Shown one piece after another: positions 20,722-33,434 of a stretch of 64,000 nt of DNA. The number at the start of each line of letters is the position of its first letter. The stretch's first letter is position 1. Location: contig CM047425.1 of NCBI GenBank assembly GCA_026168455.1, positions 20,786,648-20,850,647 on the forward strand, written 5' to 3'. A program made the position numbers and the translations under genes. Under the pieces are notes generated by a model. It saw nothing but the letters and a program-made list of their open reading frames with translations, was not told where the DNA came from and ran no database searches. The DNA comes from Theocolax elegans (taxonomy: Eukaryota > Arthropoda > Insecta > Hymenoptera > Cerocephalidae).

Positions 20722-20771
20722 GTACCCCATATACACACACAGAAACACGTACGCGTGTATACCTGTGTAAC
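20722..20771 (-). CDS. Candidate 50-bp exon (weak)
   Basis: A strong acceptor, CTTTTGTCTTGCAG, precedes 20771, and a good donor, GTAAGTG, follows 20722 on the minus strand. The 50 bp are open in at least one frame but contain a TGTGTGTGTAT run, so the peptide is low in information. It lies 1.1 kb downstream of the spectrin-like exon. It may equally be a pair of decoy splice sites in a CA/TG-rich patch. Confidence 0.2.
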
Positions 20772-21916
20772 CTGCAAGACAAAAGTATACTCGACACAAA
20801 GGGATCCTTCATTACGGCTATTCGTTCCTTCTTCCTCCATCATTTTTTTTCTCCTCTTGCGGGACCGCAAAAATCGAACTCACTATATACGCGCCCGTTC
20901 ATTCCCGTGACCGTAGATTCGCGCGTATTTCTTTTCATTATGTACTAGTTTCTAGCCGTGCGAAGTAGAGTTCGATTTGAATGGTCCGGTATATTGATGG
21001 ACGTGCGACCATTTAGTTTTTTTTCAGATCATCTTTTTCTATGAGAAGGTCGTAATAAAGGACGTTTATGAATCGAATCGATTCGATGAAAGCAAATTTT
21101 GCCAAAGCTTTAGCGAGTGATACTCGATTGATTCTTTTTTCTTTTGCGATGGATTATTCCGATAGGGAAGTTGGATTATTGATAGCGTAATTAATGGGAA
21201 TGTTAATGGATTTTGAATTAATAATTTACTATGACAAATGATCGAGTAGATCTCTGCATAATAGGTGAATATTCTTTAATGGAAATACCTAGTATAAAAA
21301 GTGGAATTTCATCTATGTCATTGACGTAACGCTATGGCCTTCATTATACTTTCCGCAATGGAATTTTTAAAATCTTCGTGATGTATGAGTTTAAATTAAT
21401 TATTACGATGTGCATACATGATATTTTTAATTACATACGACAGTAAATTATGTTTGTAAAGTAATTAATTAAACTGTAACTTCAACGCATGCGTAAAAAT
21501 GTTAAACTTGACTTCCTTACCATACTTTTCGATGAAACGTAAATAGTAAAGTAAATGTAATTAAAATCCTATCCTTAAATAAATTTCATACAAAACTATA
21601 AACGTTCGATACTGTTTAAAGTATTTACAACAATTCACCATTGTTACTAAGAATTTTCCTAATAAATTTTGACACATTGTAAAGGATAACTGCAAAGTCG
21701 AAATAAAAAAATACACGGAATTCCATTTACTCGATCGCGGATAAAATACGTGATAGAAATTCTTCAGCTCGTCGACGTAAAGTAAAAGTCTATTCCGTTA
21801 ACCCAGCATGTATACGTTCTGGTGTATACAATTTAAAAAAAAATGCGACATTGAGACGCGTGGACAATTTACGAGTGATAAATTGGTGGTAGTTTATGCA
21901 AGGGCGAGTTACTTAC

Positions 21917-22042
21917 CATCGACGTGAAGTAGAACTTTTCGAATTCCCGTTCATGAAGCCTCGCCGTCGTGATATTAGAGGCAGCGTGTTGTCCGTGTTT
22001 CGAGAGAATGTCCTCACCCTTTTTACACAGCCACGAGAGGAC
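21917..22042 (-). CDS. Internal exon encoding a spectrin-repeat-like segment (possible Rho-GEF family)
   Basis: A 126-bp exon of exactly 42 codons, phase 0 at both ends, bounded by GTTACAG and GTAAGTAAC. The peptide begins VLSWLCKKGEDILSKHG and ends with an amphipathic helix containing HEREFEKFYFTSM. The pattern W...KKGE..LSKHG...A..L...EFE is that of two spectrin-repeat helices as found in the N-terminal halves of Trio/Kalirin-, Dbs- and PLEKHG4 (puratrophin-1)-type guanine nucleotide exchange factors. I cannot choose between them. The rest of such a protein would lie at lower coordinates, outside the window. The frame continues into the intron after the donor only as a chance extension. This is the most convincing host exon seen. 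Confidence 0.75.
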
Positions 22043-24199
22043 CTGTAACATCCAAAGTTCATACTTTTAGTATTATTGTTATTCATATTAAACTATTAAT
22101 TAATATTTTACACAATTAGGCTTGTAAAATGTACATTATAATAATTATTCTTCGGGAGCTATTGATGATTATTATCTTGGTACATGCTGTACTTGCAAAA
22201 ATGTAATGAATTTGATGAATTATGTACAAAATAAACATTTCAACGTTGTTATTTAAATGGATGAAATAATAATTCACTACTCATCATCGATCTTATTATA
22301 CAATTTTCTTAATGAAAATATAATTTTTACAGTGATTACTTGTGCACACATAATTATCAGGAATATCTTATTAAAAATAGGTTAATTCAAGACGAACGTG
22401 TAACGTCCAATCCCGTATAATGGTTGGATAAATTAAATGCGATACCTTTAGACCCACAACGTGTAACGCTATATGAGTATTATACTGCATTTAAAAAGCA
22501 ATTTGAAATCTTTTCTGCACTGTTGTTTAATGGAAGGTGCTGTCGTATTTGAAAATTTGCAAATATACCTGCTCGCAAGTCTCTCAAATAAAAAAAAAAT
22601 TTCATCAAGTACGTAAGAATATTAGCCAGGGTGTTTCTGTGTATATAATATTGTAACGAGTGTTTACGGGTAAAGAAGTGAATATTATGTCGTCATAAAA
22701 TGTGTCACGCACAATTGTTATCGACCGAGTGAATCGAGAGGTTAATCGATCAAATAAACTATTGTAGCTAAATAAATATTCAACAATATCATTGGAAGGA
22801 AATTGTCTCATAAAGAGTTCTTTTTTGGTGCCTTTTTTAGTGCATCAAAATATTTGTTTGAAATTTATAACAGCCATAGATACTAATCACATGAAGGACA
22901 ATGATGTCTCGGTCTTAAGTTTAATACCCTATTAATTTGCCCTATTGATTTAATTTAGATACTTTTTCTCTCTAATAATTATTAAGGTATTTATTACATG
23001 TGTCAATATGAAAAAAATGAAATATTTGATGATGTATAATTGTAATAATAAATTGTACTTATTGTTTTATGTGCGATTAATTAAGAGTTTTGCACATCAC
23101 AGTGGTAATAATCGCAAAAACTTAAATTATTAAGTACAAAATAAACTTATACCCGTGGAAAATATAATTTCGAATAACTTCAGATGATGTAAATTGAATT
23201 AAGACGTAGAAATAAATGTCTGCAAAGAATTCCATCGATTTTTCTTAAATATTTAACAAAATTTTCCTGTGTTTTACAAAGTTTAAATAAAAACAAATTG
23301 TTTGATATCCAACAAACATTTTTCCCCTCAACGTAGGAAGAAATAGACAAAATAAATATGTGACAAAAATGAATAAAGAAGGATGTCTACCTACATAGAG
23401 ACATAATGATATAATAATAACAGAGAAGAAAACGCATGTGCGTAAATGTATGTCTGGGTTAACGAGAGTGAATCCGCAACGCGAGAATCAGTCAAGTTTC
23501 TTCTCCGGTGGATGTCCGCCTCGTCAATGATCGATAGCGCGTGCGCAAAAGCCTCTCCCACGAAGTGGTAATTAAGGCCGAGATCCGACGCTTAACGTGC
23601 ATTCAGGTGGTCCTGGACGGCTTACTCGCTTTTAAACTTACCGACCACGTGCTCGACATTTATATCGAGCTGCTTTTTAGTTTCTCATACACCTTTCCAC
23701 TTTTATACGTAGAAAGTTTAATGAAATTGATAATATTTTCAAAATAATGCGAGGTGTTTCATATCAGGACGTCGCGATTTATTATTTCAGATATGTGCAG
23801 GTATACGCGTGTTTAAGTTGCAGCTTTATTTTTTACGGTGAAACAACATATTTTACCGTCAATATGTTTTATACGCTTATCAAAATTGCACGTTTTAGAA
23901 ATTTTAATTACAAGTTTAGATACATTTTTTTAATTTATGTCAATAATGCGTTAGTGAACGCATTATAGTTTTTGGAGAATAAAATAAATCATTTAAAATA
24001 TTACAATTTTCTAAATAGTTTAACAAACATAATACATGTTGATAATGAACGTTCAAGTAAAAGATTGTTAAATTTTTTTTTATTTCAAGAATATGTCAAT
24101 TCGATTTGGCCCAATTAAATGTTCTTAATCTCTCAATATAAAAAAAATATATAAGAAATATCGAAAATAAGAAAATAAGAAATTGAATTGTAATAAAGT

Positions 24200-24475
24200 T
24201 TAGACCATAAAGAATAGCGAAGAATACTTAAATGTTTGAACGGCAGAGGTTGGATCGTGCAATATATCATTCGAGGAAAGAGGGATTTTAAAATTTTCGT
24301 CGGACCTACTTGTCGTGGCTTTCCTCGCGAATGTATATCCCCGAGATTGAACCTTGTCCAGTTGCGCAGCTATATCGTCCCACAATATATGCAGATAAGC
24401 TTTTGGATGACAAATCGTAAGAGATAGTTTGACCCTTTTCGCTCGCTCCTTCGAATTCGCGATTAATCTTTTGTT
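24200..24475 (-). CDS. Unrecognised 91-codon open frame without ATG start
   Basis: The frame is open from 24475 to the stop at 24200. The only ATG is two codons before the stop, so it could only be an internal or terminal exon. The stretch LWDDIAAQLDKVQSRGY looks protein-like, but I recognise no family. No strong splice acceptor is seen in front of it. A chance open frame in a moderately GC-rich patch is at least as likely. Confidence 0.15.
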   Translation of the reverse strand, partial: NKRLIANSKERAKRVKLSLTICHPKAYLHILWDDIAAQLDKVQSRGYTFARKATTSRSDENFKIPLSSNDILHDPTSAVQTFKYSSLFFMV

Positions 24476-26051
24476 TTATTTGATCCGACGGTAAGTAAAA
24501 GAGGGACGTGGGACAGCGCCGGATTTGGGTTCTAGGAAAATAGAATGGACCGCTCGCGCTCGCGCCTGTGTGTGTATTATGTACACGTGCGTGTCTATGG
24601 GTGTGTGAGTGTGTGTGTGTGTAAGAGTGCTCGTGCCGTGAGTCACGCTCAGCGGGATCGGCGGGAATTAATAAGCTTTAATGGGCATTCAAGTGTCGTG
24701 TTTCTTAATAACGATTATTCATAAATAAGACAAACTTTTTTTTTTATTATCATTATTGTTATTATTATTATTATTTCACTCGGTTAGAAAACTAGAAATG
24801 GTGTGTCTGATTTTAGCAGTTTGCATGCCCGGCCATTGTAACTCAACTCCAAATGGGTCCATGAACCTTGGAAGATAGGGAGGTGATACAGAACACCGTT
24901 ATCTAATGTCGTACCCTTTATATTCCTATTAATTGTTTCAATTTATCGTACACCGTTTCGCAAATTGGAGATTTTGTTTTAATCCACTTATGTATAACTG
25001 ACCGTTATTAGAGCATTATACAATTTAATCCTATAGAGTAATAGTTTTATTTAGAAATTGGTGAAACACGATAGAAAGAAAATTAGTTATTAATTAGCAG
25101 ATACGTTAATAGGTACGATAAGATAGTGAATAAATGTAACTTCTTCGCCTTTACTTCTTTATGATTACATTAACTTTCTGATTACATTAAATTCTAACAG
25201 ATATTTACGTTCTTGACATTTTAATCTCATCTATCAACTATAATATCCAAATATTTAAAATATTTCATCTATTTTGGTAGAAGTTCAGTTAAAAAAATCA
25301 GTTTCATTGCTGATGGATATAGTTTTTATTATTCAAACTATAATTATTCTACATTACGTAAATTGAGATAATTACTATTTTAAAAAATAGTTAAAAATAC
25401 TGTAAATCTGGTAAATTTTTAAACATTTCCGTGTGTGTGTCAATAGAATAAACAAAATTTATTCTGACGTAATTTAGTATCTAAAATAGAATAGAAATTA
25501 ATAAGAAGTTTGATCCGGTTTTGCAAACAATACAATAACGTTCTTGCTTTTAAAATAAAGTGTTAAATCAATAGAATTTAAAGCTCACGCAAGAAATTCC
25601 TCGCTAATTCTTTGACTCTCAAAGATTTTATTACGCTCGGTCACAAGGATTTACGAAACACATTCGTACGTATACAGGGAGCAAATTTTTTTTTCTGACA
25701 ATACAAAGCTTTCTCTCTTAAAAAAAGTTCAAGACCAATGTGAAATATTGCACCTCCGCAAATTCCAGACTGTATACGCTTACGGGAAAAAATTCCAAAA
25801 ATTTACAGCCCCACAAAGAATGGTGATGTCTCAACTCGACCACCGACGACGAAGGCGACGTAGAGGACGAGGACGACGATTTCGTAAAACAATACCCGGG
25901 TAAAGGGTTAAGAAAAAGAAAGGAAAGGAAAAATAATAGTTCGAATCGACATATTTTCACGTATGTACGTCGCATACCTAATTAGATCGCGCCGCTCGCG
26001 ATTAATCATCCAACAGGTTGAGCGATATATAAATAAAAGAAGAAGAATAAA

Positions 26052-26091
26052 AAGAAGAAGAAGAAGAAGAAGAAGAAGAAGAAGAAGAAGA
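26052..26091. repeat. (AGA)n microsatellite
   Basis: About 13 tandem AGA/GAA triplets on the plus strand, inside a purine-rich tract reaching about 26300. It produces a spurious poly-Arg/Lys frame on the plus strand and a poly-Leu/Ser frame on the minus strand. Confidence 0.9.
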
Positions 26092-27657
26092 TGGAGGAGC
26101 AGAAGGAAAAAAAGAAGGAAACAAAAGGGGGAGGAGGCAAGGGCCTGGAAAAAAGGCAGGACGGATATAATTAACGGGAGTGAGAGCTGTACCACCGCCG
26201 GGAAAAAGGAGAGTGCGTTCGAGACTCCTCTGAAAAATGAGAAAGAGAGCGAGAGAGGTGGAATCGCCGGGAGAGCGGCAAAAAAAGGAACGAAAGCGAG
26301 AACTACGCGGCCTTCGCGGAACCGAGAGATGAGCGCGTCAGCGTGCGAGGGAGGATATCGTTTAACGATGTGTGTCTTCCTCTATACACTCAACATCGGA
26401 TATATTTTATTTCTCCTTTCTATTTCATCTTGGAATCATTTTTTTAATTTTTATACCTGTGTCAAATAAACGCATTAACATTTTGAATTATTTATTTGCA
26501 TACAGATAAATTATTTTGATATTATTTAGTTTCGATTAAAGGTCAGTTTTGAAATTGACTGTGGGGAAGAGAGTCCGCGAAGCGATCTCTTTCTCGTTTT
26601 CGTTGTTCTTTTTTTCTTCACTTGGAGGTTGTTTGCAAGCACGAGCCTATGGGGATTGCACGTATCTCTGTATGCGTGTGTGTATATTTTATACTTTTTG
26701 ATAGGGGAATAAGGGGTAAAAGAAATAAGGCGTGCCAAGACTGAATTATGTAAGTTTAAAGTGCCGAAGACTACGAGTGGTCATTATCAAATTAGGGCGC
26801 AAAAAATACTGCGTTTCTATATTATTAACCAGTGATTATTAGGTATTATTTTCTAAATTCGTATATATATAACTTACTCTTTTTTATAAATGATACATCC
26901 GTGATATTTGAGAGTAGTTATTAAACTGCTTATTTAAAATGTTTAAATATCGATTAAGCTCCTATATTGCAAAATATGTTGTAAGTAATGAAAATTTCGA
27001 TTAAAAGACCACAAACACTTAGTCAATAACTTTTTAATAAATCCACATTTTACTTGATTATTATAAATTAAAAATAAGTGTATATTTATAACGTTCATTT
27101 ATACAGCAATTATACATGTACATTGCAAAATGAAAACTTTTTAGAAAAATTCCGAGCTAGCAATAACATGCTCGATTCAATCGATTAAAACAACCGATCG
27201 TCATTTGCCCTTGAAGTCTATAAATTTAAAATTAAAAGGATGGTCGTATAGTTTGCGTTTAACAAATTCGCGTACTAGAATGAAGAGTCCATAATCTAAT
27301 CAAAAAGGAAAATCTCAGAATTAACGTTAAATCAATTAAAATGCTCAAAGTGTACGACATTCGTTAAAAGCATCGAGTGCAAATAACGAGGTATAGATTA
27401 AAATCACTTGTACGGAAGAATGAGAACGCAAATCTAAATAATCGGTACGCAGATTCCAAGTTGAAGAAACGTTCGGTGTAATAGATAAAAGGCATATGTA
27501 CATAAATATCGTACGGGCAGGATGTCCGTAGCGAGGAAGTGAAATATCGCAGTTCCGCCGCGTGAAAAACGTTGTGAAAACGAAGGCGCGTGAGAACGTG
27601 GCGCGCGCTCGCGAGAGGGAAATGGACGGTGGAGGCGAGGCTGCAGGCGGCGTTCGA

Positions 27658-27690
27658 TTTATAAGCAAAGCGCGGGTTATTCGGGTCACT
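27658..27690 (+). promoter_or_regulatory. Candidate TATA + initiator in a CpG-dense island
   Basis: TTTATAAG at 27658-27665 is followed by TCACT with its A at 27688, 28 bp after the TATA core. About 300 bp around it are unusually CpG-rich, including (GC)n at 27723-27738, unlike the flanking DNA. No coding first exon is evident downstream. The overlapping 148-162 codon minus-strand frames are explained by the GC content. Confidence 0.3.
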
Positions 27691-30600
27691 GGGCCGTCCA
27701 AGGAATCCGAGTGCTCGGGATCGCGCGCGCGCGCGCCTGCGAGACCGAGAGAGTGAAACGAAGAGGACGAGTCGCTCGAGGCACAACGGACCCACGTGCG
27801 AAACTGCCAACTGTCGCCGATTCTAAAGCGCACCCTGCTTTCCAGGTTTACGAGGTGCGATCTTAACGTTACTTTCGCTAAATCCCAAGGTTTTCCTTCA
27901 TTGGTCCCTTCGTTTCATCCACTTTTGACAGGTAGTTCAAGATTGCTCCACCGATCAAAACGACGATCAAAGACTATACTCGTGGACTTCGTTCAGTTTA
28001 ATACATTTTAATATATTTTCAATTTGAATTCACTTGATCTACGGAATATTTATATTATTACATATATTACATTTTACATTAAATATTACATCGTTTTATT
28101 AGTGCACTTCGTAGTAATATCATAATGCGCACTAGTTACTAAACTAAAAAATAAATTTTTTCACAAAATTAAATAAAAATTTTATATTTCAAAAAGCAAT
28201 AAAATGTTCAGCGCTATTAGTTAACTACGGGAAATATTTAATACATATATAGTTTAATAAAATAATAAAAAAGTAAGATTTACCCTTACTCACTGTGAGT
28301 GGATAAAAATAAGAGACGAAATAGATGTACATACAGGAGTATATTTAATGGCGGAAATTGTAGGGTATGACCGATAATGAAGAAGAAAGTTTTATGGTAT
28401 GTTTGGGTTAGTAAACGCAAGATTCGTTGAGTGCATTCTTTTTCATATCTTTTCCTCTCAAGAGAATGTTTTCGATGAAGGTTTGCTAAGAGCTTATAGT
28501 TTTACGAAGTTTTCTATCTACAGACTGCGGTACTTTGAGATGCGAGACGCACGAGTTTGTAAGAGCTCGTTCTTAACGAATTATCGTTGGATAGAGAGGC
28601 TGTTTCAAGAATTTATAAATTAAAGTGTTTCTATGTTGGAAAATTTTTGTTTGCATAGAAAGCTGTCATCGGATGCGAACGTTGCGACGAATGCACTACT
28701 CTAATTTTATTAATGTACCCTCACAAATTTCTTGTAAATTTGGATATGCTAGAAACGATAATTTTCAACCATTTCAATTCGACTGTGCAACTTAGAAAAT
28801 ATATCTGCGTGACAAAAAAAAAACAAATAATGAATTGAATGTACGTATATCGTGAAATAAATCTGGTTTCCATTAATGAACTTTAAAAGTAAAATGCCAT
28901 CGACGTATTTTATTTACCGTGCATTAATTCAACTGGCTGAACAAACCTTTCGGCTGCCAAATTTTATCATCGTAAATTAATGGAACTACATTTTTATCGC
29001 CATTGTCGAAACCGTAATATTTATGGCTTCGCGGCAAATGCGGGCGCGTGAAAGCAAAGGCCCGACAGTAGCGCACGATAAAACAAAAAAACAAAGAAAT
29101 AAAAATGACAAAAAATATGCACTACGGTTTGTAAGTGTACTTATTGGCATTACTGTTTTAATATTCAAGAAAATTATGCATCAAAGTAATAATCGGAGTT
29201 TAATTCAAATATTTCCGCCAATAAATACCGAGCATTAATCTCGCTTATGATACCTTTTTTAATCTGCGGGAACAAATGGCCTCTCATTAAATACCAAATA
29301 AACCGTCGCGAGTCGAGCGCGATTTGTCTTGAAGAGGCGCGCAGATCAAAAGTAGCGCAAAAAAAAGGGCGTACATTTTTCATTTATTCGCAAGGTCAGA
29401 AGATCGTCGTGCCCAAATAAAGGTTTAATCAAACGCGCGTCCGTGATTTCACCTCCCGGCGATTTTAATACCGCACGTGAGAGAAACCCGCCTTTTATTG
29501 ATTTATTTCCACAAACTTCATTTGGAAATTACTGCTACCTATGTGCTTTTCGCATCAAGTGTACTGTGTGTACGTGTGTGCACGTTGTTTATAATATATA
29601 GTATTTTGAATTTCGGTGTGTTAAAAATTATCTTGATTATTGAAGAGGTGTAGCCGCGGAATCTAGGATAGGAGGATGGTCACGAAATCTATTTAACCTA
29701 TATAGATGTGTTTGGAAAAATAGGCGTAGAGAATTTACGTGCAGCTCAGCGAAACCGTATGTGCGATACGTAAATACGTTGACTTTGGGAAATTTATACA
29801 CTGGGTAAGAATATTAATTAAATACGTAGCGCCATTTTTTAAATACGGTTTTTATGCGTCGGTTCAGTGTGTTACATTATGAATATTCGTATATTAATTT
29901 ATCATAATTCATTTTAAAATAAGCGTCTTTAACGACACCGCAAAATAAATAACCAAAAATTATTTGGTGCGTTTGTTAACAGACGAAATATTAATACTTT
30001 TTAAAATAAAATACAAATAGTTTGTTTTCATCAATAGTTATAATATTACTTGCTGCTTCAATGTCACTATTACAGGTGTATAGTGTAAAAACTGGTCTCG
30101 GATTTAACAAATCGACCTCATTATCCAATGAGAAAGTTAAGAAAATGGTCTTTAAACTCGTTGGGGATAAAAAAAAAACATGCTGGGGCGGTTCAGAAAT
30201 AATCGGTTTGATCTGATCAGTCTAACTTTTTAAAGTATCAAGAAGCTTTAAGTACACAATTATTTTTAACCTCATTCTCAACAATGAATGAATACATGGT
30301 TTTACCCGGTTTTACCATTGGATATCTCGAGAGTTTGTACGCACGCTTTTATATAATCTATTTTGTATTAAATTTGATGACAACTGTTGGATTTATAAAA
30401 ATACGGTATCCTAATATTTATTTCCACAATTTAGAATATTGTCAAAAATGCAATAAGTTTTTTATTTTTTTGGAAACGAGGTAACAAAGTTCAATTGCTA
30501 AATTAATGTAATATACGGGAAATTACTAAAATCATTTAATCTCGTAACACGTGTAATTTTATGCAACATCGAGATTGTCCCAGTTTTGTACAAGCCATGT

Positions 30601-33367
30601 GAACATGAACGATACAAAGACGATTGTAAGGTCTGTACGTTTCATCTTCTGATCGATTCACCCCGAGGGGGTCTCTCGCTCTTCTTTTCTCATACTTATA
30701 CTCCATTTATGAAGATTAATACGATGGCACAGTTGGTTTTGAAAGAAAGCAACAAATTATTTTGATTCCTCGAATCATATTTATACATTTAATCCAATTA
30801 TTCAAATTGTATTTTTATTGAATAATTAATATTTTTAGTATCGATTATTAAATAGTATAGCCTATCTAGTAGAAGGATAACAATCGTATATGCAAGTATA
30901 TTGTTATACAATTTTATTTTGTTTATGCAAGTTCAACCGAAATCTTATTTAACGTGAAAATTATTCTCTGATCAAGAAAAAATATAAGTAAAGATCAAAG
31001 CATTTGCAACGGGGAATTCGTCCCGCATCCTCTTTTTCTTCTGGGCAAATTGGTTGGACCTCGTGAAAAATTGCGTTAAAGCCATTTTTCGGCTGTGTAA
31101 AAGACGCAACCTTAAAAGTACTTAAATCTGGTATGGTTTTAATGTATTCAACCCGCAGACTCCACGCGTATTCCAATCGTAATATTTATCTTCCAACGCA
31201 TTTACACTTTTTCTCTTTCTTTTCTCACTTTCTTTCATCGACCGTTGTCATCGTCCGTATATGACCATTGGCTGAAATCATTTTTTTTTGGTAATTGAGG
31301 CGTGATTTATGATTGCCGAATAACTTACTTCATCATTTTCTTCCATTTCGTTATTGATGATACGGAAATTCGTTGATTGTTAGTTTATAATGGGATTTTA
31401 TCGCAATGTATTTTATATAAATACTTCAATTCCCAATGATTAATAGGTATTTTTAAACAAAATAACATGTAACACGTTCTAACAATTACATTCGAGTACT
31501 ACGAATAGTATATATATTGTTAATAACAATACATTTTTATTTATTATATTTAAATAAAATTAAATATAAAGTTTAGCTAATGTATTTTCAATTCTCATAT
31601 TTGAACTTAATTAAAGCAATTAAAAATAAAATTTTATTAAGTAAGCAAACAAAGGACCCAGCGGCACAAAATTATGGAAATAGCAAGGAATGTATAAAAA
31701 TGTACAAACAATCGCACAGTCTTGTATTATACACACGTTGCTAAACTTTTGGATATAGTAACAAAAAAATAATTTACAACAATGATATATGAACCATAAA
31801 AATACGAAGCGCACTTTTGAGATTGGAATAAAAAAAATAACTGTGGGAAGAAAAGGCGGAAAGAAATGTAAAGAAAAGCAAGCAAGAATTTGTATGTAGC
31901 GACAGTGAAAAATCAATTCTTATTCGCGCACGAGTTACCGCGATATTACAACATGCGCCAACGGTTGAACAATTTGAATGGCTAAAGCGGTACCGAGGGG
32001 TTATAACCCGCAGACTTCCTACTTTGTCATAAATCTTCACGATAATCTTGTTAATTTGTAATATAATAAAATCGTATTTATTTTTCGGATCGGATGACAG
32101 TGTCATATTTGTTTGAGTTAACGTTTACGTTCGTTGTATATATAATAAATATTTTATAATAAATTAGAACTTATATTATATAAATTTATTAATTTTATAT
32201 TAATGAAAATCTTGAATAATCAATTAATTTGAATGGGTATATATTTGAAAGTATTATCTTAAAGATTAATTACTAAGCAAACTAACTACATTAAAATGCT
32301 CTTCATATGCAAGGGAAATTCATATTCACGAATTTTACGCAATTTCGACGAAAATTTCAGTGAGTAATTCAAATGGTTACGTAGTTGAATAGTTATTAGA
32401 ACCGTAAAAATTCTTATAAATGCATACATAAGCTTTGGTTGCTTTTTTTGCGTAAGAATGTCGGGCATCTCGAGAAAGGGAGAAAGGGTTCGTTCACACG
32501 GCCGATAACGAAATTTGTTTAAAATTTACGCACAATTTTCTATCATACGGATACAATTAATATCCAACCTACGAAACTGTCATTGATTTAATAAATTCTT
32601 TAGAATGAAGTAGATTTAGTGTTTAAATTTAAATTATAAATACGATTACATAATGCAGCATTAAAAAAAATAAAAGTATACAGTTATTGCAGCTATTAGA
32701 AAATTTTTAATCGATAAACTACATGTTCCCATGATTAAGTTCATTCAACTTTAATTTAGTAACTTCCGACTACACTACACCAACTTATCCGTAAACAAAT
32801 TTAATTTTATTATATATTTTTCACCAACCTATTGGTATATACTACATATAGTGTGTATAAAGCGTGACTTAAAAAAAATATATATACATTACAACCTAAG
32901 AATAAATGAATATTTACAAATACTGTATTTTAAGGACAAAAACAAACTAACGTTTTTTTAAATGTTCAAATTAAATGAAAGGAAATGCTCTTTTACGTTT
33001 GTCATTGCGATAACATCGATCACAAGAAACAAAGGAAACCGAAGGCAAAGTCAAAAAACTTCTACGTCAAATTTCACGAGCAAAATTTCTGAAGTGCTTT
33101 CATTATGCCTTTCGACTAAGAAAAATGACACCCTAAATCACCTCTTTTTTTCTTTTCTTCTGGCCAATGCGCCAAAAATTACAAAAGCCGACATTCAAAG
33201 GGATTTTTATACATTACATGTATCCTAAATATTAAAAAGGGAGTGAGAGAGCGAGAGAGGGAGAGAAAAAAAGAAAGGATTCGTAATATACTCGAATGAT
33301 TGAGCGTCTGAAAAAATTCACGTGCGAGCAATTAAAGAACCGTAGGATTGAATTTCGCGAGACGAAA

Positions 33368-33433
<66 letters not shown>
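33368..33433. repeat. (GA)n microsatellite
   Basis: About 66 bp of GA dinucleotide repeat with two A interruptions. GA repeats bind GAGA-factor-type proteins in insects, but nothing here links it to a promoter. Confidence 0.95.

Positions 33434-33434
<1 letters not shown>

Noticed and set aside
20404..20799. 131-codon minus-strand frame
   Set aside because: Low-complexity Cys/Tyr/Val residues from CA/TG repeats; only the short splice-bounded part was kept as a weak candidate.
25963..26469. 168-codon plus-strand frame rich in Arg/Lys
   Set aside because: Created by the (AGA)n repeat and the purine-rich tract around it.
27345..27833. 162- and 148-codon minus-strand frames
   Set aside because: Two frames are open over the same CpG-rich DNA, with no protein-like blocks or splice context.
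28420..28570. Strong plus-strand polypyrimidine-AG and a GTAAGA donor enclosing 35-120 bp
   Set aside because: T-rich acceptors are common in this AT-rich DNA; the peptide is uninformative and isolated.
30022..30216. 64-codon plus-strand frame with a hydrophobic N-terminus like a signal peptide
   Set aside because: Starts at TTG; the first ATG lies inside the hydrophobic run, and no family is recognised.
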